The position numbers and the translations under genes were made by a program. Below, piece by piece: positions 63,500 through 64,000 of a stretch of DNA of 64,000 nt (its first letter is position 1; each line of letters opens with the position of its first letter). Origin of the DNA: Mesostigma viride (taxonomy: Eukaryota; Streptophyta; Mesostigmatophyceae; Mesostigmatales; Mesostigmataceae); contig RPFO01002248.1 in NCBI GenBank assembly GCA_009746045.1, forward strand, positions 121,959 to 185,958, read 5' to 3'. The notes under the pieces were generated by a model. The model was not told the origin of the DNA, did not search any database, and saw only the letters and a program-made list of their open reading frames with translations.

Positions 63500-64000
63500 T
63501 TGCCATGAAACCCTTGTAAGAACAATAGAAAGCTGCTTTTTCTGTGGTATTTATGCTAGCATCTGTCACCAATTTGTCATCCAACCAGCCTGAAGCTTTG
63601 TGGGCAGGCTGCATGGGATGTGTTTCGAACATGTGCCAAGTTCCAGGTCCAACTGAGTTCATTTGATGTCATTATATATGCACATGTGTGATGAAACCCT
63701 TGGAAAAACCATGAAAAACTGCATTTTTGTGGTATTTATGCTAGCATTTGTCACCAGTTTGTCATCCAACCAGCCTGAAGCTTTGTGGGCAGGCTGCATG
63801 GGATGTGTTTCGAACATGTGCCAAGTCCCAGGTCCAACTGAGTTCATTTGATGTCATTATATATGCAAATGTGTGATGAAACCCTTGGAAAACCCTGAAA
63901 AACTGCATTTTTGTGGTGTTTATGCTAGCATCTGTCACCAATTTGTCATCCAACCAGCCTGAAACTTTGTGGGCATGCTGCATGGGATGTGTTAGAACAT
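63500..64000. repeat. Satellite of about 185-bp period, running off the window
   Basis: The landmark GTGGTATTTATGCTAGCAT recurs at about 63544, 63729 and (with one change) 63915, with ATGAAACCCTTG at about 63506, 63691 and 63876. The copies are over 90% alike. The period is in the range of centromere-type satellites, but only 2.7 units are visible. Confidence 0.85.

Overview
The window looks like nuclear DNA of a green-lineage eukaryote, most likely a repeat-rich alga (a charophyte such as Chara would fit, but I cannot prove it). The reasons are a plant-type allantoinase gene with nine GT-AG exons, other intron-split genes with long minisatellite-filled introns, chromodomain Ty3/gypsy and Ty1/copia-like retrotransposons, hAT-type BED-finger fragments and LINE ORF1 fragments. 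Nothing in it looks prokaryotic. Layout 1 to 24 kb: a nested stack of mobile elements. Element A (minus strand, 1-4787, running off the left edge) is a Ty3-type element with a 584-bp LTR, an upstream reading frame with an RNase H1-type hybrid-binding domain, a polyglutamine Gag, a zinc knuckle and an aspartic protease. It sits inside the pol gene of element B (plus strand, 4788-12772), a chromovirus with RT, RNase H, integrase and chromodomain followed by a large unrecognised third reading frame. B is itself interrupted in RNase H by a hAT-like element (about 6067-7393). B abuts without a gap the LTR of a third, minus-strand element D (12773-13223). D is split by a copia-like element E (13512-21537, LTRs about 99% alike) whose pol domains run integrase, protease, RT, RNase H. 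A decayed relative of B's third reading frame lies on the far side of E. A second hAT-like BED fragment follows at about 22.9-24.05 kb. Layout 27.5 to 55 kb: three host-type genes. Allantoinase (ALN, minus strand, 27710-39800) hydrolyses allantoin to allantoate in purine and ureide catabolism; all metal-ligand motifs are present. Its introns hold a GAA tract of about 430 bp, a 36-bp minisatellite, a GC-rich array, a 70-bp array of about 24 copies, and a 310-bp retroposon with a 24-bp target duplication. A divergent dynamin-related GTPase gene (plus strand, 41120-45912) is interrupted exactly before its DLPG motif by 1.9 kb that carries a coiled-coil exon and an unrelated convergent gene. Downstream are tandem LINE ORF1 remnants and a plus-strand gene for an ADA3-like SAGA acetyltransferase-complex subunit (49091-54814), with a duplicated piece of its main exon at 48.15 kb. 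Layout 55 to 64 kb: LINE fragments, a largely featureless stretch, a compact run of small reading frames including a zinc ribbon (60.3-60.9 kb), a 1.7-kb G-rich (GGGA)n tract followed by (GTGC)n, a coding-like fragment, and the start of a satellite of about 185 bp period at the right edge. The host genes are single-pathway housekeeping functions with no obvious functional link to one another; the novelty lies mainly in the retroelement architectures and in repeat arrays that start at splice donors.
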